DNA from: Pseudeuparius sepicola
Taxonomy: Eukaryota; Arthropoda; Insecta; Coleoptera; Anthribidae
NCBI GenBank assembly: GCA_963920635.1
Contig: OY987298.1
Location: forward strand, 1,612,001 to 1,676,000
Direction: 5' to 3'
Length of the DNA: 64,000 bases
Shown: positions 20,835-31,345 of the stretch, piece by piece
Layout: each line of letters starts with the position of its first letter
Numbering within the stretch: the stretch's first letter is position 1
Notes under the pieces: generated by a model
Databases searched by the model: none
The model's input: only the letters and a program-made list of their open reading frames with translations
What the model was told of the DNA's origin: nothing
Translations under genes and position numbers: made by a program

Positions 20835-21216
20835 GCGGCGGCGGCGGCGGCGGCGTCTACGGCGACGCCCTCTCCATCGGCGGCGTCGGGGGCGGCGGCC
20901 TGCTCGCCGCCGCCGCCTCCGGCGGCCCCCCCGCCGACCTGGGCGGGCTGCTGCCCGACCTCGGCGGCGCCGAGCTCGCCGGCCTCGGCCGCCACCACCA
21001 CCTGCCGCCGCACCACCCGCACCACCACCACCACCACCACCACTCGACGCCGTTCAGCGTCAGCGACATCCTCAGCCCGATCGAGGAGAGCTACAGGAAG
21101 CTGGAGCTGGCGGCGGCGGCGGCGGCTGCCTCGACGGCCGCCACCCAGCAGCAGGGGGGCGGCGGCGGAGGCGGGGGGTCGGCGGGCGGCCAGCAGGGGC
21201 CGCCATCGCCGTACAG
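20835..21216 (+). CDS. scro: scro exon 2: N-terminal low-complexity region and TN motif
   Basis: NK2.1-class homeodomain transcription factor, nuclear. Acceptor TTGTTGCAG|GCGG (AG at 20833-20834), donor CAG|GTACGG (GT at 21217). The frame is open with 2 nt closing a codon, then 126 codons, then 2 nt. The product starts with a glycine run, then Ala/Leu/Gly-rich sequence, a histidine-rich stretch with eight consecutive His, then STPFSVSDILSPIEESYRKLE. This is the TN (tinman) motif that in NK2 proteins recruits Groucho-type corepressors. An alanine run, QQQ and a glycine run follow. The motif and its spacing to the homeodomain assign the NK2 class; the next exons specify NK2.1. High GC and CpG contrast with the AT-rich introns. 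Confidence 0.9.
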
Positions 21217-21927
21217 GTACGGTACAGAGATCAGTTTTGCGCGTTTTCGCGTCCGATTGTCGATTCCCTGCCTTTCCCCGGGGTTCGCTGACGTCGGGAA
21301 CGGCCTGTGGGGATGGTTTTGCGTGTTTGCGATAGAGGATACTGTTACCCCGCTTGGCCCGCTTTGCCCCGGGCTTTGTGAACATCAGTATTAGCTTATG
21401 GGAATAATTTCTCATATTTTCGATGCAGAATGAGCTTATGGCAATGATTTTTCGGGTTTTACGGTTACCCCGCCTTACCCCTTTCTTTTTGGACATCGGA
21501 ATTAGCTTATGGGGATAATTTTTGATGTTTTCAATGCAAACAAGTGTTACACCGATTGACCCCTGGGCTTTGAACGTCGGAATGAGTTTGTGCGAATGAT
21601 TTTTCATGTTTCATGGTTACCCCGCTTTACCCCGTACTTTGTGAATTGAATTGATGAATTGATTTTTCGGTCTACTGTTACCCCGGTAGTTCCGCTTTGC
21701 CCCGGGCTTTTTGAACATCAGCATTAGCTTATGGCAATAATTTTTCATATTTTCTATGCAGACTACTGTTATACCGCTTGGCCCGCTTTGCCCCGGGTTT
21801 TGTGAACACTGGAATGAGTTTGTGCGAATGATTTTTCATGTTTTATGGTTACCCCGCTTTACCCCGTACTTTGTGGACATCGGAATTAGATTATGGAATT
21901 GATTTTTCATGTTTTATATACTGTCTG

Positions 21928-22136
21928 CTGAGTAAAAATCTGTTGTCGGACTTCCATTGTCTTTATTTATTTCTAAGCACGACGTTTCGATCAGAACAAA
22001 TTTCTGATCATTTTCGAAAACGATCATTTTCGAAAACGATCATTTTCGAAAACGATCAGAGATTTGTTCTGATCGAAACGTCGTGCTTAGAAATAAATAA
22101 AGACAATGGAAGTCCGACAACAGATTTTTACTCAAC
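21928..22136. repeat. Near-perfect 210-bp palindrome
   Basis: GAGTAAAAATCTGTTGTCGG at the left returns as its complement at the right. The arms of about 85 bp are essentially identical, around a core of three CATTTTCGAAAACGAT units. It would extrude a long hairpin or be transcribed as dsRNA. Confidence 0.85.
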
Positions 22137-22188
22137 AATCTACCTTGTCTACAAACTTCAAACCTACTGTCTGCCATGATACAACATG

Positions 22189-22540
22189 ATACAACAAAAG
22201 AGAGATATGATTTTTAGCCGCCTCAATTTCGTTCCCTTCTGCGCAATTACGTCACGCGGTAAGTTCCCGCCCACTTATGACATGCAAAGTATTACAGTAT
22301 GTCCACTGATTGAGTTTACAAAGGGACAAATGGACCAAAGAGTAATTAACAGTAATTTTACAACGCAAACTTCCGCAAATTGGCTGAAAATGCAAAGAAC
22401 ACACTAGAATGACACTCAGACGTTTCTGACGTTTCGGTTGTTTATAACCAGATGATACAACTTGTACCATTGTTTATAACCGCGTGACGCGCCAATATGG
22501 TGTCCAACCTGCGCAATATCATATCTCTCTTTTGTTGTAT
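22189..22540. mobile_element. MITE with CAACAAAAGAGAGATATGAT ends
   Basis: Terminal inverted repeats of about 20 bp at 22193 and 22520 inside the intron-2 minisatellite. Inside are CGTCACGCGG/CCGCGTGACG and repeated GTTTATAACC. No coding content. Confidence 0.65.
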
Positions 22541-24724
22541 TATGACTGTCTGCTGTTACTCCGGTTGGCCCGCTTTGCCCCGGTCTGTTTGAACATCAGA
22601 ACTAGCTTATGGGAATACTTTTTCATATTTTCTATGCAGAATACTGTTACACCGCTTGGCCCGTTTTGCCCCGGGATTTGTGAACATCGGAATGAGTTTG
22701 TGCGAATGATTTTTCATGTTTCATGGTTACCCCGCTTTACCCCGTATACTTTGTGGACATCGGAATTAGATTATGGAATTGATTTTTCATGTTTTATATG
22801 TTGGTCCACTGTTACCCCGGTTGGCCCGCTTTGCCCCGGGCTTTTTGAACATCAGTATTAGCTTATGGGAATAATTTTTCATATTTTCTATGCAGACTAC
22901 TGTTACACCGCTTGGCCCGCTTTGCCCCGGGATTTGTGAACATCGGAATGAGTTTGTGCGAATGATTTTTCATGTTTTATGGTTACCCCGCTGTACCCCG
23001 TACTTTGTGGACATTGGAATTAGATTATGGAATTGATTGTTCATGTTTTATATGCAGTCTGCTGTTACCCCGGTTGGCCCGCATTGCCCCGGGCTTTTTG
23101 AACATCAGTACTAGCTTATGGGAATACTTTTTCATATTTTCTATGCAGAACTTGGCCCCGGGCTTTGTGTATTTCGCAATGAGTTTATGGCAATGATTTT
23201 TCGGGTTTTACGGTTACCCCGCCTTAGGCCTTACCTTTCTTTTTGGACATCGGAATAAGCTTATGGGAATATTTTTTGATGTTTTCAATGCAGACTACTG
23301 TTACACAGCTTGGCCCGCTTTGCCCCGGGATTTGTGAACAACGGAATGAGTTTGTGCGAATGATTTTTCAAGGTTACCCCGCTTTAACTCGTATACTTTG
23401 TGGACATCGGAATTAGATTATGGTTGTTCCGCTTTGCCCCGTGCTTTTTGAAAATCAGGACTAGCTTATGGGAATACTTTTTCATGCAGAATACGAATAT
23501 ACCCCACTTGGCCCCGGTCTTTGTGTATCTCGCAATGAGCTTATGGCAATGATTTTTCGGGTTTTACGGTTACCCTACCTTACTTCGTTCTTTTTAGACA
23601 TCGGAATAAGCAGCTTAAGGGAATCATTTTTGATGTTTTCAATGCAGACTACTGTTACACCGCTTGGCCCGTTTTGCCCCGGGATTTCTGAACATCGGAA
23701 TTAGATTATGGAATTGGTTTTTCATGTTTTATATACAGTCTGCTGTTACCCCGGTTGGCCCGCTTTGCCCCGGGCTTTTTGAACATCAGTACTAGTTTAT
23801 GGGAATACTTTTTCATATTTTACGGTTACCCCGCCTTAGGCCTTACCCTTTTCTTTTTGAACATCGGAATAAGCTTATGGGAATAATGTTTGATGTTTTC
23901 AATGCAGACTATACTGTTACACCGCTTGGCCCGCTTTGTCCCGGGATTTGTGAACAACGGAATGAGTTTGTGCGAATGATTTTTCATGTTTCATGGTTAC
24001 CCCGCTTTACCCCGTATACTTTGTGGACATCGGAATTAGATTATGGAATTGATTTTTCATGTTTTATATGTTGGTCCACTGTTACCCCGGTTGGCCCGCT
24101 TTGCCCCGGGCTTTTTGAACATCAGTATTAGCTTATGGGAATAATTTTTCATATTTTCTATGCAGACTACTGTTACACCGCTTGGCCCGCTTTGCCCCGG
24201 GATTTGTGAACATCGGAATGAGTTTGTGCGAATGATTTTTCATGTTTCATGGTCACCCCGCTTTACCCCGTATACTTTGTGGACATCGGAATTAGATTAT
24301 GGAATTGATTTTTCATGTTTTATATGTCGGTCTACTGTTACTCCGGTTGTTCCGCTTTATCCGGGCTTCTTGAACATCGAACATTCGATGCAGAATACGG
24401 TCCGCTTGGTCCCGGTCTTTGTGGATCTCGCAATGAGCTTATGGCAATGATTTTTAAGGTTTTGCGGTATGCCGCGGGCTTTGTGGACATTAGAATTAAT
24501 GCTTATGAGAATGTTTTTTATATTTCCGATCCAGACTATACTATAGGGTTGCTCGGCTTTGCTCCAAGCTTTGTGGACATTAGAACAGGCGTAGGCCTTA
24601 GGGATATATGAATTTTATGTTCGGCTGGCCGGGCTAGCGCTCTCCCCGTTTTACCTTGCTTCTATATTTTTGCCAGCCCCCGGTTTGAATCTATCAATTC
24701 TGACCCGATTCCCCTTCGTTCCAG

Positions 24725-24945
24725 GTCCACCTCAAGCGGCAGCAGCATCAACTCCCCGCTAGCCGGCGGGTCGTCGTCGAACGGGTGCGGTGGCGGCAAC
24801 ATGAACGGCGGCGGGTACCCGGTGGTCGGCCAGTTCGGCGGTTCCCCGGCAGCCCAGTACTGCCCCGTCTCCGAGAACTTGGGCCTCACGTCGCACTACT
24901 CGAGCGGGTGGTACCAGAGCTCGGCGGCCGACCCGCGCTTTGCAA
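24725..24945 (+). CDS. scro: scro exon 3: Ser/Gly linker and NK2.1 core before the homeodomain
   Basis: Acceptor CGTTCCAG|GTCC (AG 24723-24724), donor GCAA|GTAAGT (GT 24946). Entry phase 2 completes AGG (Arg) with exon 2; exit phase is 1. It encodes a Ser/Gly/Asn-rich stretch, then YPVVGQFGGSPAAQYCPVSE, NLGLTSHYSSGWYQSSAADPRFA. The GWYxxxxDPRF...ISR sequence spanning this exon and the next is typical of Nkx2-1/scro upstream of the homeodomain. No stop in frame. A transposon starts only 25 bp after the donor. Confidence 0.9.
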
Positions 24946-24970
24946 GTAAGTCGACAACCGGGAACGAACA

Positions 24971-26489
24971 CAGAGGGAGTTTTTTTCGATGCCCACTATG
25001 GGGATCTCGGAAACTAGCAGAGCTAGAACAAAGGTTAAATGGGGAAAGAATTGGGGTTTTGAATGCTCGATCTAATGCCCCTTTTGGATTTTCAAAAAAG
25101 TTCATGGCTGACTAGATATTTTGAAAAGAGTGATTTATTCATCAGATCTCTGTAGCTCCGTTATTTCTGATTATACAGAAAAATTGTTGAGACAAAAATT
25201 GTAGATAATTTTGGGCTTAATAAGATAATCTGTTAAAATTTTTTATGTTGTTTGTCATTTTTGAGTATATGACATAAACTTGTGTTTTTTAAATGTAAAT
25301 CATAGTTGGCTGTGGCCTTATCAAATCGCCCATTTTTTGAGCTTTCCAAAAATATAATACTCGGGATAGTTATTATAATAAATACAATTGCTATGGCTAA
25401 TTTTATGATTTTTTTTTAATTTTCACATAGTCAGCCATGGAATATTTTCATAATTACGTTCTATTTTATAATAAAACATATACTTCAAACTTTCAAATAT
25501 TTTCTTTATAGCTGGTAACAAAATGTAATAAAACAAAAATCATCATGATGGAGCTCCACCACATAATTATTTGCCCGTAGGAAATTACCTATAGGTCAGC
25601 TCTATCCAAATAGTTGGATAGGGAGAAATAGACCTATTTCCTGGCAGCCCCGATCCCCCGATTTGTCTGTTTTGGATTTCTTTTTGTGGGGAACAGTGCA
25701 GAATAAAGTATGAGACAATTGTCGAATTAAAAGCAGCTGTAGAAGCAATAATTGCCAGTATTGACAGGCGCTCTCTAAGAAAGGCGACAAAAATTCAGTT
25801 TTAAAAAGATGCAATATTTGCATAAATAATAGGTAATGGTGGATTGTTTGAACACCTTTTTTATTTTAAAAGGTTACCTTTTAAAATAATAATAATTTGA
25901 ATTCGAGTTTTTTAATTTTTGTTTTATTTGATTACATTTTGTTACCAGCTAAAAACAAAATATTAGAAAGTTTGAAGTATGTCTTATTATAAAATAGAAC
26001 GTAATTATGAAAATATTCCATGGCTGACTATGTGAAAATTTAAAAAAAAAAAACAGAAAATTAGCCGTAGCTCTTTTATTTTTTTATAATAACTCTGCCG
26101 AGTATTATATCTTTGGAAAGCTCAAAAAAATGGCCGATTTTATAAGGCCACAGCCAACTATGATTTACATTTAAAAAAACACAAGTTTACGTCATATCTC
26201 AAAAATCACAAACAACATAAAAAATTGGATAAGATTATCTTATTAGGCCCAAAATTATCTACAATTTTTGTCTCTACAGTTTTTCTGTATAATCAGAAAT
26301 AACGGAGCTACAGAGATCTGATGAAATAGCAAAAAATCACTCTTTTCAAAATATCTAGTGAGCCATCAACTTTTTAAAAATCGAAAAGTGGCATTAGATT
26401 GAGCATTCAAAACTGCAAGTATTTCCCCATTTAACCTTTGTTCTAGCTCTGCTAGTTTCCGAGATCTCCATAGAAAAAAAACTAACCCT
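24971..26489. mobile_element. Tc1/mariner-type element, degraded (CAGGGTGAG family, copy 1)
   Basis: Arms from CAGAGGGAGTTTTTTTCGATG to the complement ending CCCTG|TA at 26489. The same family occurs at 32625-36018 with better ends. It lies just inside scro intron 3. Confidence 0.7.
25590..25870 (+). pseudogene. Transposase C-terminal remnant
   Basis: The + strand still encodes ISWQPRSPDLSVLDFFLWGTV, the third-aspartate region of the IS630/mariner catalytic domain, and further on NGGLFEHLFYFKR, the C-terminus, with stops and frameshifts between. The counterpart at 35176-35460 lies on the opposite strand. Confidence 0.65.
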
Positions 26490-27080
26490 GTATATTGTTC
26501 GTAACGTACGAGCAAAGTCTAGAAATGCTAAAGTCGGCTCACTCCTTTTTTCTCTCGGAAAAGCCGACAATTTTTTGCGACCGGTCGCAAATCAGCGTCA
26601 CATCGCACGCTTCGCATTTACGAGGGCGACTAAACGAAATCGCCGTCAAGCTAGTTATACGGGGGCAGGTTCATATTGACTTTCCATTATTTACCAAAGT
26701 CTACAAATATTAGTATACCTATTTGTAGACTTTGGTACAACATTATTTGTGTAGGTAAGTGCACCGTTAGTTTTTGGTAGGTACACTTAAATTAAAATAC
26801 AAAGAAGCTATTACCAGAATCTACATAATTAGTAGGTATATCTGTAGACTTTGGTCGGAGCATGAATAAAAATGTATTTTTTTATGTTTTACGTTCATTT
26901 TTAATAAAGCCTAACTAAACATAGAGCAGACAAAAACATAAATAACAAATAAATATTTAACGACAAAGAGTTAAACTAATCATATCTACTTTTTCTTCCT
27001 GTAGTAAATATTTTGATATTTAAATTGACATAAACAATACAGAACAAAATATTACGCATACGTACCTATACACAAGCATG
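26490..27080. other. Intronic stretch without a gene
   Basis: Contains a short inverted pair around 26693-26735 (ACCAAAGTCTACAAATA / TATTTGTAGACTTTGGT), repeated once near 26850 (TCTGTAGACTTTGGTCGG). Otherwise AT-rich with no recognised feature. Confidence 0.4.
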
Positions 27081-27088
27081 CGTCTTAC

Positions 27089-27492
27089 CACAAGCTTCTG
27101 GCAATAATCTTAATGGGACAGCCGCAGTTTTTGCTAAACGTTTTCCGGACGAAGTGAATGACTGATCATCAATATGTGCCTTGCAAAATCTTATAGGGTT
27201 ATATGTCTCTTCAGGTGGAATATTCGCAAATTTATGTTCTCCGATGATTCCTAAGGCATTCTTCCATTGCTGGCACCTTCAAATTTTCAATATTTTAATA
27301 TTGTATCTATATTATTCTTCAATTAATACCTAAGTATTCAAATGTCACATAAAAATGTCTTAATTTTTGTAGGTAGGTACCTCAAACTCAATCTTACCTT
27401 TAAGGTTCTTTAGGAAATGAAAAAATGGTAATATAGTCTTTTGAACTGGTTTTACAGCCACCCGCACTGCAGTAAGAAGCGTTAATAGGCAT
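27089..27492 (-). pseudogene. Two-exon THAP zinc-finger gene fragment with a nonsense codon
   Basis: Minus strand. Exon a (27398-27492) starts ATG and encodes YCSAGGCKTSSKDYITIFSFP, the first half of a THAP domain with its C-X4-C pair. Donor AAG|GTAAGAT. After a 121-nt intron, exon b (27089-27276, acceptor TTGAAG|GTGCC) continues in the same frame: CQQWKNALGIIGEHKFANIP, PEETYNPIRFCKAHIDDQSF, KTAAVPLRLLP, with the C-X2-H pair and the AVPxxLP end of the domain, then donor GTG|GTAAGA. Codon 31 is TAA just before the first donor. As read, the gene is broken although its splice sites are intact. THAP domains bind DNA and occur in transposases and host regulators; which this was cannot be told. Confidence 0.65.
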
Positions 27493-27499
27493 CACTACA

Positions 27500-28060
27500 A
27501 CACAGTCACGGTCGGTCGGTAATATTTTGCGAGCACCCGGTAGAATGCGAACGAACCGCTCTCAGCTCCACTGTGTACAGCTTATTTTCTTATATTATAA
27601 GATATCGATCGGCTCGATGAGGAGGGGAGCGGGAGAGGGCAAGAGGGAAACGTTTGTTTACACAAGGCCGAGCGCCCGGACTTATTAGTATATCTCTGGA
27701 CGATGGTACGAGGTTGTTTCGTCCAGCTATTGATGCTCTAACGTGGTCCGCGACGTGGAGAAGGACGGCGCGACGTACTAATCGCGTTCGAAAGACAATG
27801 ACGGGTTGAACAGACTGAAAATAACTCTTGATGGATATTTGCAGCATTCCCCTTTACTCCGCTGCGAGGGCCGCGCGTTCGAGTGCAGCGTAAACAGGAC
27901 GGGGCTAGCGCGGTGTTTGCCCGCAGGGGAAGATGGGGGGAAAGCCGGGGGTAGTGGGGGGTCTAATGGGCCTCCGCGCATCGGATTTGCATCCGAAAGC
28001 ATTATAGAGTTGCGAGCGGGAAAAAAGTGCACACCCACGTACGCGTAAAGGGGTGATCAC
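27500..28060. promoter_or_regulatory. GC-rich unique island in scro intron 3
   Basis: CpG-containing, non-repetitive block beginning about 100 bp upstream of the minus-strand THAP fragment and extending away from it. It could be that gene's former promoter or a scro regulatory region. No motif is decisive. Confidence 0.35.
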
Positions 28061-28269
28061 GAAAGGTTAACGTACAGGTTGTCCACGCGACAAAAGCGAC
28101 AACTCTTTTCGAATTATATTTTTTTACAAAACTCGATTTTTCATCCGGTATTACCAGAATTAATTTGTTTAGTGCGGGTAGTGCTATAGTCGCCAGATTG
28201 CTACGACGAGGTAGTGTGTCTCTGGGTGGAAACAGACAGCCCGAAGTGCTGGCGACAGCTTTTAAATTT

Positions 28270-28690
28270 GTTGAAAACCTGTATTGAAAAAAAAAAGAAA
28301 AACAATATATTTGGTAGAAACCCCAGGAAGTTTCGTATTATTTTTGAAATAAATCTACCAGGAAACAAATCGAAAATTAATCAACGGTTTTGGGAGAATA
28401 ATAACCAGACCATAATTATGGAAGAGCCCAGAAGAGACCTGAAGAATTTTAACGACACTCTTATGGTTTTAGCGAAAGAAATAAACAGACGTATTTTCTT
28501 GAGTATATTATAAATATTTTTAACGTGTGGTTGTGTAACCTGAAGATGGCTTTATAAGGCCGAAACGTGCGTTGTTGCAAACCTGTATTGGAAAAAAGAA
28601 AAACAATATATTTGGTAGAAACCCCAGGAAGTTTCGTATTATTTTTTAAATAAATCTACCAGGAAACAAATCGAACAAGTGTGTGCGTAC
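28270..28690 (+). repeat. ~100-bp direct repeats flanking a CTGAAGA...GAAAC motif
   Basis: 28278-28376 and 28580-28675 share AACAATATATTTGGTAGAAA, CCCCAGGAAGTTTCGTATTA and AATCTACCAGGAAACAAATC. Between them 28539-28566 reads CTGAAGATGGC, TTTATAAGGCC, GAAACGTGCG. This widespread motif resembles the hammerhead core (CUGANGA, stem, GAAA) found with Penelope-like retroelement repeats. The 99-codon frame at 28214-28513 spans the first repeat and is not a recognised protein. Confidence 0.5.
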
Positions 28691-28768
28691 GAGCAAATTT
28701 TTGAAGTTGGTTTTAACTTTTTTGTTAAAATTTTTTTATTTCTTATTTTTTAGTGAATTATGAAGAAT

Positions 28769-29345
28769 TATCGAAATCGGCCCAATATTAAATTCCACCC
28801 CCTATTTGTCCACCCTTAGGATTGAAATTTTTCTCTTCAAATCTAATTTCTCTTCAAATTTAAATGTGAGAACCCCTAAGGTCCAATATGAACTTTCGTC
28901 CCCTATTTATCTACCCTTAGGGGTGGAATTTTTCCTTTAAATTTAAATGGGATCACACCTAAGGTACCCCCTTTCCAATAAAGACAGAATCATAGAAATC
29001 GGTCCAATATGAAATTTCATCCCCTATTTTCCATCTTTTCGAGAGGAGTTTTTTCTTCAAATTTAAATGGGGTCACTCTTGTAATCCCTTTCTAATAAAA
29101 AGAGAATCATCGAAATCGGTCCAATATGAAATTTCATCCCCTATTTTTTCTTTATCCCCTTATTTTTTCTTCGAATTTAAATGGGGCCACCTCTAAGGTA
29201 TTCCCTTTCTAATAAAAAAAGAATGATTGAAATCGGTTCAATATGAAATTTCATCCCCTATTTGTCCACTCTTAGAAGTGGAATTTTTTCTTCAAATTTA
29301 AATGGGACCATTCTGTAGGTATACCCGTTCAAATAAAAAAATATT
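28769..29345 (+). repeat. Degenerate ~120-bp tandem repeat (about five units)
   Basis: Each unit contains ATCGAAATCGGTCCAATATG, AAATTTCATCCCCTATTT, TTCTTCAAATTTAAATGGG and CCCTTTCTAATAAAAA. Units differ by 10-25% by eye, so it is old. No gene. Confidence 0.7.
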
Positions 29346-29579
29346 AAAATATTTGTCCAAATCGAGTTCTGAGGGCGTAGCCAAGGGGGGGGGGGTTTCG
29401 GGGGTTCAAACCCCCCCCGAAATAAGCAAAATATTACCTAATATTATACCGAAAAAATACGAGTAGTGAAGAGTTAAATTATTATTACGTTTGAATATAT
29501 GTAGTAATAGTAGCGCCTAGCGCCATCTTTTGACGAGAGACAGACGCAGTTGCAGCCGAACTATTTTGTATTGTAGGGA

Positions 29580-29760
29580 CACTTTGCGTTGTTTCTCGAT
29601 TATTCGCCACGCCCCTCGGTCGAAATGAGCGGAACTTTGTGGAAGTTCGTGGAAGTTTCTGGACGGCTACTGGGCTGCTATATAAGCGGCGCCGCGGCGC
29701 GTGACCGCGCTTACGGCAGTATTGTTCCATGCGAACTCGAAGCGAATAAAAGTGAAAAGT
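29580..29760 (+). promoter_or_regulatory. Heat-shock-element plus TATA promoter inside hAT family A
   Basis: Proximal array at 29630-29665: three GGAA(C/G) pentamers spaced exactly 10 bp, alternating with TTC-like pentamers (GGAAC TTTGT GGAAG TTCGT, then GGAAG TTTCT GGACG). A distal three-pentamer site TTTCT CGATT ATTCG is at 29593-29607. TATATAA at 29679-29685 and CAGT at 29717-29720 follow, then a leader ending in the donor-like GTAAGTGAGT. Alternating GAA/TTC pentamers are the heat-shock factor site. The set is conserved in the other four long copies. Confidence 0.65.
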
Positions 29761-30005
29761 GGTGAACGAATAGTGAAGAGAATTAAGTGTACCGTGTAAG
29801 TGAGTAATTTTAGTGCGCTGTTATTCGATGACCTTGTTAAGGATAGATACGTGAATCATTATTACTGTCGAAAAATGGAGGGGAAAAAGGAAGGGTGATA
29901 AACTTAAAGGTATGGACTACTGGAAAAAGTGGTGTAGTCAAGGTCAAGGGGTTTCTAATAAATAAACAAATTTGGATTTAGCTATCAAAGCTTCAGCTAC
30001 CTTGC

Positions 30006-30305
30006 ATGCTGATAAGAAGACTGCCTACCCCGAAATCTAGTTTGGAATGCCTAGATATGTGCGATAAAAACCTTTATCCTAATATTTATACATTTCTACA
30101 AATCTTGGCTACTATTCCTGTATCCACTGCTACCCCAGAAAGGTCTTTCTCGAGCCTAAGAAGACTGAAAAACTATTTACGAAACACTACAAGTGAAAAC
30201 AGACTTAATGGTTTGGCTCTAATGAACATTCACTATGGAACAGAAATTCATGCAGATGAAGTAGTGGATATATTTAAAAGAAAAAGCCGAAGATTTCTTC
30301 TTTAA
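30006..30305 (+). pseudogene. hAT dimerisation-domain remnant (copy 2)
   Basis: 99 codons matching the copy at 3081-3380 (IPVSTATPERSFSSLRRLKN). A separate upstream piece is broken by a TAA (TCTAATAAATAAAC where others have AATAAAGAAAC) and by the same 2-bp loss near the junction. No catalytic core. Confidence 0.75.
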
Positions 30306-30644
30306 TGGTTTTAGATTTAGCGCAGAGGAACGAAATTAATTTATCCATTTCATTTAAAGTTAAGAACTTTATAAATATGTCGTAGTTTTTCGGATGAATA
30401 TTAGATATTAAATTTCATGTAAGTATATTTTTGTTGTTTTATTTACTTCTCAAACTAACCCCCCCCCCCCAAAAACTAAATCCTGGCTACGCCCGTGTTC
30501 TGAGGTAACAAACATAAAACAAATACAACCGAATTGATAACCTCCTCCTTTTTTGAAGTCTGTTAAAAATGGAAGTTATCCTGCCAATCTCTTATATGCA
30601 CATTATTAATAATCTAGCTGTGTTATAGCTAGATATTACATACC

Positions 30645-30647
<3 letters not shown>

Positions 30648-30693
<46 letters not shown>
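30648..30693. repeat. (TA)n microsatellite
   Basis: About 22 uninterrupted TA units; the tyrosine/isoleucine frames across it are not genes. Confidence 0.95.
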
Positions 30694-30696
<3 letters not shown>

Positions 30697-30779
30697 TTGA
30701 AAAAGTGGTCGCTATCGATGTGTTAGATAGGTGCGTGGTTAAAAGTATTGTAGGTTCGTATTTCCGGGCCACCCCTTGC

Positions 30780-31040
30780 TTCTCATCCTCCGGCCTCCCT
30801 GCTAACCTGCACAGCCTCTGGCCCATATCCTAGCGCTCGAATTTCACCTATATAGACACCCACAGATCTCCGGCCACCCGACACTTCCCCAGCTAATGCC
30901 CCCATCGACCCCCGGGGCACGCTCGCGACCCCGTATCCGTTTTCAAAGCGCCGGGAACCGCAGTGCGAGTGGCCAGGCATCGATTACACTAGGGGTGTGG
31001 TTGCGGGGAATATGTCTTCGGGTGGTGGTGCAGGTATAGC
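30780..31040 (+). promoter_or_regulatory. Unique GC-rich island; possible alternative first exon
   Basis: Non-repetitive and GC-rich. At 31012 it reads ATG TCT TCG GGT GGT GGT GCA G|GTATAG, an ATG followed by a phase-1 donor. That phase would fit scro exon 4 (46555) and give a form without the TN motif. Only position and phase support this. Confidence 0.25.
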
Positions 31041-31345
31041 AATAACCAGTATCAAGATCTATTCTAAGTTGGTAATCGGGAACCTTTGGCACTTGGAAAA
31101 TACTTGTTTATGGCTTAACTCCACTCACCAAAATTTCGTTTAATTGTCTAATTGTCACCTAATTTTGTACTACTCCAGTGGTAAAATATATTACATATTT
31201 TTAACTTGAAAATAACACTCAGTTCATTCCCGGCTTTCCAATTTTTTACCTCCTATGGAGGTAAACTGGTTTGGTCAAAATTAATTTCTGACTAAGTCGA
31301 GTAGGTATAGTAAAAATTTGGTAATATTTGTTGGGCGGGCATGTA

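Larger units (their letters stand above)
21217..24724 (+). repeat. Intron 2: irregular minisatellite of ~95-bp units
   Basis: From about 21340 to 24600 the intron is built of related units containing GGCCCGCTTTGCCCCGGG, TTTGTGAACATCGGAAT, TTATGGGAATAATTTTTCAT and a GTTACCCCGC link. At least three unit types alternate, giving a looser higher-order period near 290 bp (compare 22630-22910 with 23900-24190). A 210-bp palindrome (21928-22136) and a MITE (22189-22540) interrupt it. Open frames here are repeat artefacts. Confidence 0.8.
29367..30505 (+). mobile_element. hAT-type element, family A, copy 2
   Basis: TSD TTCTGAGG at 29367-29374 and 30498-30505. The left terminus lacks its first five bases (CACGG) and starts GCGTAGCCA; the right end is intact. 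Internally the same promoter, leader and dimerisation-domain remnant as the other copies, transcribed left to right. Confidence 0.8.

Noticed and set aside
20678..21607. 309-codon minus-strand frame rich in Gly/Ala/Arg/Val
   Set aside because: It is antisense to scro exon 2, where GC-rich codons suppress stops; it has no domain, and the sense strand has the TN motif and splice sites.
28538..28566. Active hammerhead ribozyme
   Set aside because: The core words fit, but no permissible NUH cleavage triplet and paired stem III were found; kept only as a resemblance.
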